Source: Actinomycetes bacterium (GTDB lineage: Bacteria; Actinomycetota; Actinomycetes; Actinomycetales; Microbacteriaceae). Taken from it: a stretch of 64,000 bases of DNA. The notes below the pieces were generated by a model. The model made no database searches. It saw only the letters and a list, made by a program, of their open reading frames with translations, and was not told the origin of the DNA. Positions 56,335 to 64,000 of the stretch are shown here, one piece after another. Where the stretch lies: assembly GCA_023386365.1 (NCBI GenBank), contig JAEWJX010000109.1:1-64000 (forward strand). Reading direction: 5' to 3'. Each line of letters starts with the position of its first letter. The first letter of the stretch is position 1. The translations under genes were made by a program, and so were the position numbers.

Positions 56335-56996
56335 GCGAGCACCGCCGAGGAGTGGGCGAGGCTGCCCTCGAGGGCAGCCTCGAAACGCTCGATCACCCGG
56401 CTCGCGACATCCTCCGGCGTGACCGCCCGGCCGAGTTCGCGCGACAGCGTGGTGACGCCGGCATCACGGATGCCGCAGGGGATGATCGCCCGGTACGGTT
56501 CGAGATCGTTGTTGCAGTTGAGTGAGAAGCCGTGCATCGTGACCCCCTCGGCGACTCGGATGCCGATGGCGGCGATCTTGTCCGGCTGGCCGCCGACGCG
56601 TTCGATCCAGACGCCACTGCGTCCGGGGATCCGTTCTCCGACGACGCCGAAGTCGGCGATCACGTCGATGAGGAGCTGCTCGAGACGTCGCACGTAGGCG
56701 GCGACATCGATCGGGTCCGCAAGGCGCACGATCGGATACCCCACGAGCTGCCCCGGACCGTGCCAGGTGATCTTGCCGCCGCGATCCACGTCGATGACGG
56801 GGATGTCGCTGTCGACCGGCCGTTCATGGGGCTCGGTCCGCTTTCCGGCGGTGTAGACGGACGGGTGCTCCAGAAGGAGCACAGAATCAGGCGCCCGACC
56901 GCTCGCGACGGCGGCGTGCAGGGCACGCTGACGTTCGAGGGCCGTCGAATACGACACGGAGTTGGCGCTTAGCCCCGTGACGACGTAGTCGACCAC
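56331..56996 (-). CDS. lipB: Octanoyl-[acyl-carrier-protein]:protein octanoyltransferase
   Basis: This 221-residue enzyme transfers octanoate from acyl carrier protein to lipoyl domains. LLLEHPSVYTAGKRT, GGKITWHGPGQLVGYPI, the catalytic lysine in KIAAIGIRV and the catalytic cysteine in PCGIRDAGVTTL are all present. GTG 56996 lies six bases after TAGGGT. The products of lipB and lipA would activate the E2 encoded at 58462-60027. Confidence 0.95.
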   Translation of the reverse strand: MVDYVVTGLSANSVSYSTALERQRALHAAVASGRAPDSVLLLEHPSVYTAGKRTEPHERPVDSDIPVIDVDRGGKITWHGPGQLVGYPIVRLADPIDVAAYVRRLEQLLIDVIADFGVVGERIPGRSGVWIERVGGQPDKIAAIGIRVAEGVTMHGFSLNCNNDLEPYRAIIPCGIRDAGVTTLSRELGRAVTPEDVASRVIERFEAALEGSLAHSSAVLA

Positions 56997-57002
56997 ATGT
57001 CC

Positions 57003-57008
57003 ACCCTA
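57003..57008 (-). promoter_or_regulatory. -10 element, leaderless promoter of lipB-lipA
   Basis: On the minus strand TAGGGT is followed by six bases and GTG at 56996. Confidence 0.45.
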
Positions 57009-57103
57009 TCCGCCGATCCTCCCGAGCGTCGCGAGGGGCGCGCTGTCCCCGGACGGTGTAGGGGCCGGCGCCGGATGGCACCCGCTGACCCGATGGTGGT
57101 CCC

Positions 57104-58465
57104 GTGCACGAAGAACTGGTTGCGCCCGATGGGGTGAGAATCGTGAGGGTGCTCGAACGCGAGACGCACCTCGAACGACTCCTCGTCCACGTCGAGGGCG
57201 AGACGGCGGCTGCGGCTGAGGTCGTGCGTGCGCGCGGGAAAGACGGGGTCGAGCGGATGCGTCAGCTGTTGGTGGTGCTCGATCGTCTTCAGCCGGCGGG
57301 CATCGGCGGCCTTGTCGACGTATTCGATGATGTCCACGGTCCCGCACTGCTCCTCCTGCACCAGCGCGGTGTCTCCGTCGCCGACACGATCGGCGTTCGG
57401 CCGACGTTGCAGGCGGGTGAGGCGGTTGCCCTGCTTGCGCCGATCGCGACCGTCGTCGGTCAGATGCACGACGCCGGTGTGGCCCACGGGTCACTCGGCG
57501 CCGCGAGGCTCACACTGTGCCTCGACGGCCTCCGCATCGCGGGCCTCGAGAACGCGGTGGTGTTCGAACCGCGGGCACCCGAGGTGGTTCGAGAATCCGT
57601 CCCCGCCGTCGTACTCGACCGCGAGGCGGTCCGCGCCCTCGCGGCGGATGTGCTGGGCAGGGTCGCGGGGCCGCGTCGCCTTGCCGCCGACCAGCTTGCC
57701 CTCCGCCTCGACGAGGTGCCGGCACCCCGGGTGACACTTGCCCTGCTCGACGGCCTCGCCGACCTCGCCGCGGCGGTGCCCCTCACCCGGGAGGTGGGCT
57801 CACCGACCGGGGAGGTGGTCGTGCGGGTCGACGATCTACCTGCGCAGCCGGAGGAGCGTGAAGGCGCCGTCGGTCGGGTTCTCTCGGGGCTGCTCGGAGG
57901 GGACATCTCCGTGTCTCTCACACGGGTCGCCGATCGGGTTCGCACCGCGATCGGGGCAGTGCCGCACGCGCGGAAGCGGCTCATCGTCGGCGGTGGCAGC
58001 GCGCTGGCGGTGGCGGCCCTGCTGCTGGCCTTGCTCCCGCCTCCCGTCCCGAGCGACGCGAAACGTGCAGAGACCTCACCTGCGCCGACGACGGCACCGG
58101 GCGATGACGCGTCGCGCAGCCCTCAACCGGACGGCGTGGCGAGCCAACAGGACGATCCGGTCGCATCCGTCCACCTGCTGCTGCAGACCCGGGAGCGGTG
58201 CTTCCGTGAGCTGTCGGTGCTCTGCCTCGACGACGTCGATCAGCAGGGCTCGGAGGCGCTCCGTATCGACCGGGAGGCGGTGCTCGCGATGCGGGACGGC
58301 GCCGAGGGCAGGGCGCCGGTCGTGGCATCCGGTGAGGTGCAGGTCATCGAGCGTCTCGGTGACAGCGTGCTCCTGCAGATCGACGCGGATACGGGACCGG
58401 CCTCGCTCCTCATGATGAGAAGCGAGGCCGGATGGCGTATCCGCGACTGGGTCGCGGTCGGTTAG
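57104..58465 (+). CDS. Membrane protein with degenerate Ser/Thr kinase-like domain (predicted pseudokinase)
   Basis: This 453-residue protein has a cytoplasmic region (about 1-290) patterned like the C-lobe of a protein kinase. MHDAGVAHGSLGAARL (121-136) aligns with the catalytic loop, but the HRD aspartate is replaced (HGS at 128-130), and the DFG position reads IAGLEN. No glycine loop or P-loop is visible. One membrane helix lies at about 293-312, then a Pro/Thr/Ser linker and a C-terminal extracytoplasmic domain ending GWRIRDWVAVG, possibly NTF2-like. The GTG at 57104 has no clear ribosome-binding site. It sits between lipB and sucB, where related genomes have nothing comparable that I recall. 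A scaffold or receptor role is inference. Confidence 0.65.
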   Translation: MHEELVAPDGVRIVRVLERETHLERLLVHVEGETAAAAEVVRARGKDGVERMRQLLVVLDRLQPAGIGGLVDVFDDVHGPALLLLHQRGVSVADTIGVRPTLQAGEAVALLAPIATVVGQMHDAGVAHGSLGAARLTLCLDGLRIAGLENAVVFEPRAPEVVRESVPAVVLDREAVRALAADVLGRVAGPRRLAADQLALRLDEVPAPRVTLALLDGLADLAAAVPLTREVGSPTGEVVVRVDDLPAQPEEREGAVGRVLSGLLGGDISVSLTRVADRVRTAIGAVPHARKRLIVGGGSALAVAALLLALLPPPVPSDAKRAETSPAPTTAPGDDASRSPQPDGVASQQDDPVASVHLLLQTRERCFRELSVLCLDDVDQQGSEALRIDREAVLAMRDGAEGRAPVVASGEVQVIERLGDSVLLQIDADTGPASLLMMRSEAGWRIRDWVAVG

Positions 58466-60027
58466 ATGCCGAGGCTCCCGCGGAAGTCGCCCGCCTCGAG
58501 GCGAGCCTTCACCGCGCCGAGGAACCGGGCGGCGTCGGCACCGTCGACGATGCGGTGATCGTACGAAAGCGCGAGGTAGACCGTGGACCGGATGGCGATC
58601 GCGTCGGTACCGGACTCGCTGATCACGACCGGCTTCTTCGAGACGACACCGGTGCCCAGGATCGCAACCTGCGGCAGGAACACGACGGGCGTGTCGAAAA
58701 GGGCGCCCCGCGAACCGGTGTTCGTGAGGGTGAAGGTGCCACCGGCGAGCTCGTCGGGCTTGAGCTTGTTGTCGCGGGTGCGCGCAGCCAGATCGGCGAT
58801 CTGACCGGCGAGGCCCGCGATGTCCAGCTCTCCGGCGTCGCGGATGACCGGGGTGAGGAGACCGCGCTCGGTGTCGACAGCGATCGAGATGTTCTCGGTG
58901 TCGGGGTAGACGATGTTCTCGCCGTCGACCGACGCGTTGATGATCGGGAACGCCTTGAGCGCCTCCGCCGCAGCGAGAGCGAAGAACGGCATGAAGGAGA
59001 GCTTCTGGCCGGTCTTCTCGAGGAACTCGCCCTTGACCTCGTCACGCAGCTGGGCGATACGAGTGACATCGGCCTCGACGACGGTCGTCAGCTGCGCTGT
59101 CGAGTTCATCGAGATGACGGCACGCTCGGCCACCACCTTGCGCAGACGGGTCATCGGAACGACGGTGCCGCGCAACGGGGATGCGTCGAGGGCAGCCGGA
59201 GCGGCAGCGGCCGGAGCGGCGGCAGGCGCCTCCACGGTCGGCACGGCCGTCGCGACAGCCGCGAGCACATCCTGCTTGCGGATGCGACCACCGACACCGG
59301 TGCCGGTCACGTCACCCAGGGTCACGCCCTTGTCGTTCGCGAGCTTGCGGACGATGGGCGTCACGTAGCCTGCGTGCGAGGTCGTCGCGGGGCTGGCTGC
59401 GGGCGCCTCAGGAGCCGGGGCGGGCTCGGTCGCCGCAGGCTGCTCAGCTGCCGGAGCTTCGGCGGCGGGAGCTTCAGCTGCCGGGGCCTGCTCGGCGACC
59501 GGTGCCTCCTCGGCGTCCGGAGCCGGAGCTTCGGCGGCAGGCGCAGGCTGCTCGGCAACGGGCTGCTCGGCAACCGGAGCCTGCTCGGCAACGGGCTGCT
59601 CGGCAACGGGCTGCTCGGCAACCGGAGCCTGCTCCACGACCGGGGCCTGCTCGGCAATCGGGGCCTGCTCGGCAGCGGGCGCCTCGGCGACCGGTACCTC
59701 CGCTGCAGGTGCAGCTTCTTCGGCCGGCGCCTCGTTAGCGGGTGCCTCCGCGGCGGGCGCGTCAGCGGGAGCCGCGTCGCCCGAACCGGAACCGTCGCCG
59801 ATGCGCACGAGCGGCGCACCCACCTCGACGGTCTCGTCCTCGGCGACGAGGATCTCCTCGATGACGCCGGCGACCGGCGACGGGATCTCGGTGTCGACCT
59901 TGTCGGTCGAGACCTCGAGCAGAGGTTCGTCGACCTCCACACGGTCTCCGACCTTCTTCAGCCAGCGGGTCACCGTACCTTCCGTGACACTCTCGCCGAG
60001 TGCCGGGAGGCTGACGGATTCGCTCAT
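58462..60027 (-). CDS. sucB: Dihydrolipoamide acyltransferase E2 of 2-oxo acid dehydrogenase (SucB/DlaT-like)
   Basis: This 521-residue E2 has one lipoyl domain (residues 1-76, lipoyl lysine K43 in STDKVDTE) and a very long Ala/Pro/Glu-rich flexible linker with VAEQ-type repeats (about 80-215). A peripheral-subunit-binding domain (TPIVRKLANDKGVTLGDVTGTGVGGRI, about 222-250) and the catalytic core (about 290-521; DHRIVDG with H491 and D495) follow. Actinobacteria use one E2 for both pyruvate and 2-oxoglutarate complexes, so the succinyl or acetyl assignment is open. It is downstream of lpd with its own promoter, and its stop overlaps that of the convergent pseudokinase gene. Confidence 0.94.
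   Translation of the reverse strand: MSESVSLPALGESVTEGTVTRWLKKVGDRVEVDEPLLEVSTDKVDTEIPSPVAGVIEEILVAEDETVEVGAPLVRIGDGSGSGDAAPADAPAAEAPANEAPAEEAAPAAEVPVAEAPAAEQAPIAEQAPVVEQAPVAEQPVAEQPVAEQAPVAEQPVAEQPAPAAEAPAPDAEEAPVAEQAPAAEAPAAEAPAAEQPAATEPAPAPEAPAASPATTSHAGYVTPIVRKLANDKGVTLGDVTGTGVGGRIRKQDVLAAVATAVPTVEAPAAAPAAAAPAALDASPLRGTVVPMTRLRKVVAERAVISMNSTAQLTTVVEADVTRIAQLRDEVKGEFLEKTGQKLSFMPFFALAAAEALKAFPIINASVDGENIVYPDTENISIAVDTERGLLTPVIRDAGELDIAGLAGQIADLAARTRDNKLKPDELAGGTFTLTNTGSRGALFDTPVVFLPQVAILGTGVVSKKPVVISESGTDAIAIRSTVYLALSYDHRIVDGADAARFLGAVKARLEAGDFRGSLGI
59545..59682 (-). repeat. Tandem 15/18-base coding repeats in the E2 linker
   Basis: Near-identical units (CTGCTCGGCAACGGG and CTGCTCGGCAACCGGAGC on the plus strand) encode alternating AEQPV and AEQAPV. 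The repeats are flexible-linker sequence, not CRISPR, and are likely to vary in copy number between strains. Confidence 0.8.
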
Positions 60028-60059
60028 CGGTGATGCTCCTTGTTCAGGCGTGTTGATCT

Positions 60060-60065
60060 AGCTTA
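60060..60065 (-). promoter_or_regulatory. -10 element for sucB
   Basis: On the minus strand TAAGCT lies in the 48-base gap between lpd and sucB. AAGGAGC precedes the ATG at 60027. Confidence 0.4.
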
Positions 60066-60075
60066 GCCGTGCGAC

Positions 60076-61446
60076 TCAGCCGTGGAGGGGCTTCCCTGCG
60101 AGGGCCAGGAAGGCCTCGCCGAGCGCCTCGTTCTGAGTCGGGTGGGCGTGGATGTAGGGGGCGATGTCTTCGGGGTAGGCATCCCAGTCGACGACGAGCT
60201 GCGCTTCTCCGATGAGCTCGCCGACGCGGGCGCCGATCATGTGCACGCCCACGACCGGACCGTCGTTCACCCGGATCGCCTTGATGACGCCCGAGGTGCC
60301 GATGATGTGGCTCTTGCCGTTGCCGGCGAGGTTGTACTCGACGACCGTCAGGTTCTCGGCGCCGTACTTCTCCTCGGCCTTCGCCTGGGTGAGTCCTACC
60401 GAGGCGACCTCGGGGTCCGAGTAGGTGACCTTCGGGATGTTGACGTCCTCGACGTGGATCGGGTCGAGCCCGGCCAGCTTCTCGGCGACGAAGATGCCCT
60501 GTTGGAATCCGCGATGCGCGAGCTGGAGACCGGGGACGATGTCGCCGACCGCGTACACGCCGGGAACGGTCGTCTGGAGGTTCTCGTCGACGACGACGAA
60601 ACCGCGGTCGAGCTGCACGCCGACCTCTTCGTAGCCGATGTTGGCCGTCAGCGGACCGCGGCCCACCGCGACGAGGAGCAGGTCGGCCTCGACGGTCTCA
60701 CCGTTCTCAAGGGAGACGACGACGCCGGATTCGTTCTGCGTGACGCCGGAGAAGCGCACGCCCAGCTTGAACTCGATGCCACGGCGACGGAACGCGCGCT
60801 CGAAGTGCTTCGAGATCGACTCGTCCTCGTTGGGAACCAAGTGGGGAAGGGCCTCGATGATCGTGACCTCTGCGCCCCAGCTCTTCCAGACGCTGGAGAA
60901 CTCGACGCCGATCACGCCGCCGCCGAGGACGGCGACCTTCTTCGGCACGAAGTCGAGCGCGAGCGCCTGCTCGGAGGTGATCACGCGACCGCCGATCTCG
61001 AGCCCGGGCAGCGAGCGCGAGTAGGAGCCCGTGGCGAGCACGACGTTGGTGCCCGTGATGGTCTGGTCGTCGACCTGAACGGTGTTCGGCGAGGTGAGGC
61101 GGCCCGTTCCTTCGATGGTGGTGATGCCGCGACCCTTGATGAGTCCCTGGAGACCCTTCCACTTGCCGGCGACGATGCCCTCGCGGTACGCGGTGACGGC
61201 GGCGATGTCGATGCCGCCGAACTGGCTCGTGACCCCATACTTGGCCGACTCGCGGGTGACATCGGCGACCTCCGCCGAGTGCAGCAGCGCCTTGGTCGGG
61301 ATGCAGCCGACGTGCAGGCATGTGCCGCCGACCTTGTCCTTCTCGATGAGGGCTACGGACTTGCCGAGCTGGGCGTAGCGGAGGGCCGCGGCATAGCCGC
61401 CGCTTCCGGCTCCCAGGACGACGAGGTCGAAGTTCTGCTCGGACAC
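60076..61446 (-). CDS. lpd: Dihydrolipoyl dehydrogenase (E3)
   Basis: This 456-residue flavoenzyme reoxidises dihydrolipoamide in 2-oxo acid dehydrogenase complexes. The FAD loop VVLGAGSGGYAAA is at residues 9-21, the redox disulfide is C43/C48 in GGTCLHVGCIPTK, the NAD loop is VAVLGGGVIGVEFSSVW, and the C-terminal catalytic HAHPTQNE carries the active-site His-Glu pair. GTG 61446 is chosen because AAGGGAG is correctly placed; the frame is open further upstream. It lies upstream of sucB on the same strand. Confidence 0.95.
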   Translation of the reverse strand: MSEQNFDLVVLGAGSGGYAAALRYAQLGKSVALIEKDKVGGTCLHVGCIPTKALLHSAEVADVTRESAKYGVTSQFGGIDIAAVTAYREGIVAGKWKGLQGLIKGRGITTIEGTGRLTSPNTVQVDDQTITGTNVVLATGSYSRSLPGLEIGGRVITSEQALALDFVPKKVAVLGGGVIGVEFSSVWKSWGAEVTIIEALPHLVPNEDESISKHFERAFRRRGIEFKLGVRFSGVTQNESGVVVSLENGETVEADLLLVAVGRGPLTANIGYEEVGVQLDRGFVVVDENLQTTVPGVYAVGDIVPGLQLAHRGFQQGIFVAEKLAGLDPIHVEDVNIPKVTYSDPEVASVGLTQAKAEEKYGAENLTVVEYNLAGNGKSHIIGTSGVIKAIRVNDGPVVGVHMIGARVGELIGEAQLVVDWDAYPEDIAPYIHAHPTQNEALGEAFLALAGKPLHG

Positions 61447-61544
61447 CGGAGAAACTCCCTTGCGCTTCACGTGTCGGAACCTCGCGAGATCGGTGGTGTC
61501 GCGAGGAGGGGAAGGGCAAGGTTTTCCTTGCCGCAACGACCCTA

Positions 61545-63038
61545 CTACGCGGTTGCCAGCTCCGCCGTCAGGGCGAGCATCGTCCGTACGGCGACTCCGG
61601 TCGGACCGCGGCCCGTGCCGGCGTACGGGGCACCCGAGTGGTAGGCCGGGCCCGCCAAGTCGAGGTGGGCCCAGCCGATCCGCGCACCGGGTCCGTCGCC
61701 GCCCGTGGTGCCGACGAAGCCGCGCAGGAAGTGGCCGGCGACCATCATGCCCCCGGCCGTGTACCCGGGCTTCGCGTTCGTGAGGTCGGCGATGTCGCTG
61801 TCGAGCACGGACCGCAGCTCCGGCGGGAGGGGCATCGCCCACATCGGCTCGTCGGACGCGGCGGCGGCGTCGAGCACCGCGCGGACCGCGTCGTCGTCGC
61901 CCATCACCGCCGTGGTGCGTTCCCCCATCGCGATGCGCGCGGCGCCGGTCAGCGTCGCGAGATCGACGATGAGGTCCGGGTTCTCTGCCGCCGCAGCCGC
62001 GAGACCGTCGGCCAGCACGAGCCGCCCTTCGGCGTCCGTGTTGGTGACCTCGACGGTGGTCCCGTTCCAGGTCCGCAGCACGTCCCCGGGGCGCAGCGCA
62101 GACCCGGACGGCATGTTCTCGGCGAGGCACAGCCAGGCGGTCACCCGGATCGGGAGGGCGCGACGGGCCGCCTCGAGCACCACGGCGAGCGCGGTCGCGG
62201 CTCCCGTCATGTCGTACTTCATCGTCGGCATCGAGGTCGGCGGCTTGAGCGAGAGGCCACCGGAATCGAAGGTGATGCCCTTGCCGACGATCGCGAGGTG
62301 CTGGGTCGCGGTGTCCGGCGCGTACCGCACGACCATGAGCCGCGGCGGGCGCGCCGACCCCTTGCCCACGGAGAGGATGCCGCCGTAGCCGCCGGCATCG
62401 AGTTCGCTTTCGGTGAGTACCTCGATCGACACGTCGAGCCCGTCGGCGAGTTCGAGCGCCCGCTCGACGAACGTCTCCGGGTAGAGATCGACCGGGGGCG
62501 TGTTCACGAGGTCCTTCACGGTGTGCATGGCGGTGGCCGTCGACGCCGCGCGTTCGGCGACTCCGGATGCGTCGAGTTCGTCGCCGACGTGCAGGACGAA
62601 CCGCTGCGGGGGACGCTTCGCATCCGCGCTCTTGCTCTTGTACGGCAGGTACGCGTACGCCCCGCTGGCGGCAGCCTCGAGGACGACCTCTGCGTTCGCC
62701 GTGTCCTCCACGGGAAGCGCGAGAGCGACCGACGTCACCCCGGTGCTGCGTCGCCCGGCGACGCCTGCTGCACCGCGCAGCGATTCTCGCGTGACCGCCG
62801 GACCCAGCCCGACGAGAGCGAAGGGTGCCGACGAGCCGTCGGTCGCCGGTGCGCGTCGGTACTCGTCGACCGCTCCGGTCACCTCGAGGGCGCCGAGCAT
62901 GGCACGCAGCTCGGGGTAGGCATCCGCGGGCGCCGCCAGTTCCGCTCCGTCCGTGCCGCGGATCACGCCAAGAACGATGAGGTCGGCGTCGGTCGAGAGG
63001 GCGGGTGCGGTGCTGAGTTCCAGTGCGGCGACGGTCAT
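61545..63038 (-). CDS. pepA: Leucyl aminopeptidase (M17)
   Basis: This 497-residue M17 aminopeptidase releases N-terminal residues from peptides with a two-metal site. The metal and active-site residues lie in VGKGITFDSGGLSLKP, MKYDMTGAA and the family signature NTDAEGRLVLADGL, with AENMPSGSALRPGDV between. The N-terminal macro-like domain is divergent, as usual. ATG 63038 lies six bases after TACCCT. It is divergent from the PAC2 gene. Confidence 0.95.
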   Translation of the reverse strand: MTVAALELSTAPALSTDADLIVLGVIRGTDGAELAAPADAYPELRAMLGALEVTGAVDEYRRAPATDGSSAPFALVGLGPAVTRESLRGAAGVAGRRSTGVTSVALALPVEDTANAEVVLEAAASGAYAYLPYKSKSADAKRPPQRFVLHVGDELDASGVAERAASTATAMHTVKDLVNTPPVDLYPETFVERALELADGLDVSIEVLTESELDAGGYGGILSVGKGSARPPRLMVVRYAPDTATQHLAIVGKGITFDSGGLSLKPPTSMPTMKYDMTGAATALAVVLEAARRALPIRVTAWLCLAENMPSGSALRPGDVLRTWNGTTVEVTNTDAEGRLVLADGLAAAAAENPDLIVDLATLTGAARIAMGERTTAVMGDDDAVRAVLDAAAASDEPMWAMPLPPELRSVLDSDIADLTNAKPGYTAGGMMVAGHFLRGFVGTTGGDGPGARIGWAHLDLAGPAYHSGAPYAGTGRGPTGVAVRTMLALTAELATA

Positions 63039-63044
63039 GCGGCC

Positions 63045-63050
63045 AGGGTA
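63045..63050 (-). promoter_or_regulatory. -10 element, leaderless promoter of pepA
   Basis: On the minus strand TACCCT is followed by six bases and ATG at 63038. Confidence 0.5.
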
Positions 63051-63128
63051 TCCCTGCGCCCGACGACTGTTCGCTGTGAGCACCTTCGGGGGCCCGTCGC
63101 TATCCGGCAGCGCGGGACGGGCTGCTCG

Positions 63129-63134
63129 TAGACT
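63129..63134 (+). promoter_or_regulatory. -10 element, leaderless promoter of the PAC2 gene
   Basis: TAGACT is followed by six bases and ATG at 63141. Confidence 0.5.
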
Positions 63135-63140
63135 CGTGAC

Positions 63141-64000
63141 ATGCAAGATCCGCGGTCGCTCTATGAGTTCGTCTCCGACGTCTCGGACGTGCCGACGGGC
63201 CTGCACCTCGTCGCAGGCCTGACCGGATTCACGGATGCCGGATCGGCCGTCTCCCAGGTGACCGAGGCGCTGGCTGCCGGCGACGACGTGCGCGACCTGG
63301 TCGTCTTCGACAACGACGCCCTCCTCGACTACCGTGCGCGCCGACCGATCATGTACTTCGACGAGGACCACCTGTCGGAGTACCGCCCGGCGAAGCTGGC
63401 GCTGTCGCTCGCCCACGACGAACTGCACCGGCCGTATCTGCTGCTCACGGGCTATGAGCCCGATTTCCGGTGGGAGGCGTTCACCGAGGCCGTGCTCGAC
63501 CTGCTGCGCAGGTTCGAGGTCGCCGACACGACGTGGATCCATGCGATCCCGATGCCCACGCCGCACACGCGTCCCCTCGGGGTCACGGTGAGCGGCAACC
63601 GCTCCGAGTTGACGGACGCCTACTCGGTCTGGCGCCCGCGCACCCAGGTGCCCGGCAACGTGCTGCACCTGCTCGAGTACCGGCTCCAGGAGGCCGACCA
63701 CCCGACCGCGGGCTTCGTCCTCCTCGTCCCGCATTACCTGGCCGACACCGAGTACCCGCTCGCAGCTGTCGCGGGTCTGGAGAGCGTGAGCGCGGCGACG
63801 GGCCTGATCTTCCCCACCGACGAGCTGCGTGAGCAGGGGCGCGAGTTCACCCAGAAGGTCGAGGAGCAGGTCGCGGGCAACGCCGAGCTGGAGCGCCTGG
63901 TGGCGACGCTCGAAGAGCGTCACGACAGCTACATGCAGGAGAACCCGCTGCCGTCGCCCCTGGTCGACGAGGACGGCGAGTTGCCGAACGCGGATGCCAT
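63141..64000 (+). CDS. PAC2-family protein (3' end beyond the window)
   Basis: The visible 286 residues match the PAC2 family, named for proteasome assembly chaperone 2: LVAGLTGFTDAGSAVSQVTEAL near the N-terminus, then YMFDEDHLSEYRP-like and LTGYEPDFRWEAF strings, HAIPMPTPHTRPLGVT and LVPHYLA. A C-terminal helical stretch (QGREFTQKVEEQVAGNAELERLVATLEERHD) is typical. The actinobacterial members are of uncertain function, and proteasome involvement is not assumed. The gene is complete at its leaderless 5' end and cut by the window edge. Confidence 0.88.
   Translation, partial: MQDPRSLYEFVSDVSDVPTGLHLVAGLTGFTDAGSAVSQVTEALAAGDDVRDLVVFDNDALLDYRARRPIMYFDEDHLSEYRPAKLALSLAHDELHRPYLLLTGYEPDFRWEAFTEAVLDLLRRFEVADTTWIHAIPMPTPHTRPLGVTVSGNRSELTDAYSVWRPRTQVPGNVLHLLEYRLQEADHPTAGFVLLVPHYLADTEYPLAAVAGLESVSAATGLIFPTDELREQGREFTQKVEEQVAGNAELERLVATLEERHDSYMQENPLPSPLVDEDGELPNADA

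Noticed and set aside
59545..59682. Repeats considered as a CRISPR array
   Set aside because: The units are contiguous, in frame and encode the flexible linker of an E2 protein, and there are no spacers or cas genes.

Overview
The window is a stretch of high-GC chromosome from an actinobacterium, most likely of the family Microbacteriaceae. The evidence is gene content and order. There is a GarA/OdhI-type FHA protein next to an FtsR-type MerR regulator, and a division and cell-wall (dcw) cluster running from mraZ to ftsZ and on through sepF and divIVA. There is also a four-subunit-type aa3 oxidase locus (ctaC-ctaD-ctaF) and an actinobacterial block of glnA, RDD protein, DUF4191 protein, lipA, lipB, E2 and lpd. 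Much of the order matches what I recall of Mycobacterium tuberculosis around garA-Rv1830, fadD15-pknL-idsA2, the dcw cluster and dlaT-lipB-lipA-glnA1. I see no transposase, integrase, phage gene, CRISPR array, tRNA or rRNA. No intergenic stretch exceeds about 250 bases.

Layout. 249-3652: membrane protein DUF1295, a CDP-alcohol phosphatidyltransferase, the GarA/OdhI homologue, FtsR and a second MerR regulator. 3667-9778: pyruvate carboxylase flanked by two ParA/MinD-type ATPases, then peptide deformylase. 9844-19955: acyl-CoA ligase, ROK glucokinase, PlsC-type acyltransferase, class II DAHP synthase, a PASTA Ser/Thr kinase, a triple-LysM secreted protein, an Rv2175c-like DNA-binding protein and a polyprenyl synthetase. 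20040-41936: a DUF3040 protein with a strong terminator, then mraZ-rsmH-ftsL-ftsI-murF-mraY-murD-ftsW-murG-murC-ftsQ-ftsZ-yggS-sepF-divIVA-lspA-rluD-dnaE1. 41937-47791: flavin reductase, hisD, nrdR, pyrD, DUF3043 protein, M20 peptidase and an A-type Fe-S carrier. 47906-52917: ctaC-ctaD-ctaF, an acetyltransferase and glutamine synthetase under a clear GlnR box. 53050-64000: RDD protein, an unfamiliar His-rich secreted or membrane protein, DUF4191 protein, lipA-lipB, a kinase-like protein with no catalytic residues, sucB-type E2, lpd, leucyl aminopeptidase and a truncated PAC2 protein.

How the parts fit. Cell-envelope synthesis, septation (FtsI/W/Q/Z, SepF) and polar growth (DivIVA) are encoded together, and their likely regulators are also present: MraZ, FtsR and the PASTA kinase. 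The FHA protein is the type that controls 2-oxoglutarate dehydrogenase after phosphorylation. The window also encodes the E2 and E3 of that complex, the two lipoate enzymes that activate E2, and the nitrogen-controlled glutamine synthetase.

Four things stand out. (1) The same bipartite motif lies upstream of the second MerR gene and of ftsZ, 30 kb apart, and is a candidate FtsR operator. (2) About eighteen genes have a TAnnnT element only 6-9 bases before the start codon, the signature of leaderless transcription, and some of these elements are built on the previous gene's stop codon. (3) murE is missing from its usual place, which holds only a 13-codon frame with a perfect ribosome-binding site. 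(4) Two genes of uncertain role, a predicted membrane pseudokinase and a His-rich/coiled-coil/Cys-domain protein, interrupt otherwise conserved gene order.
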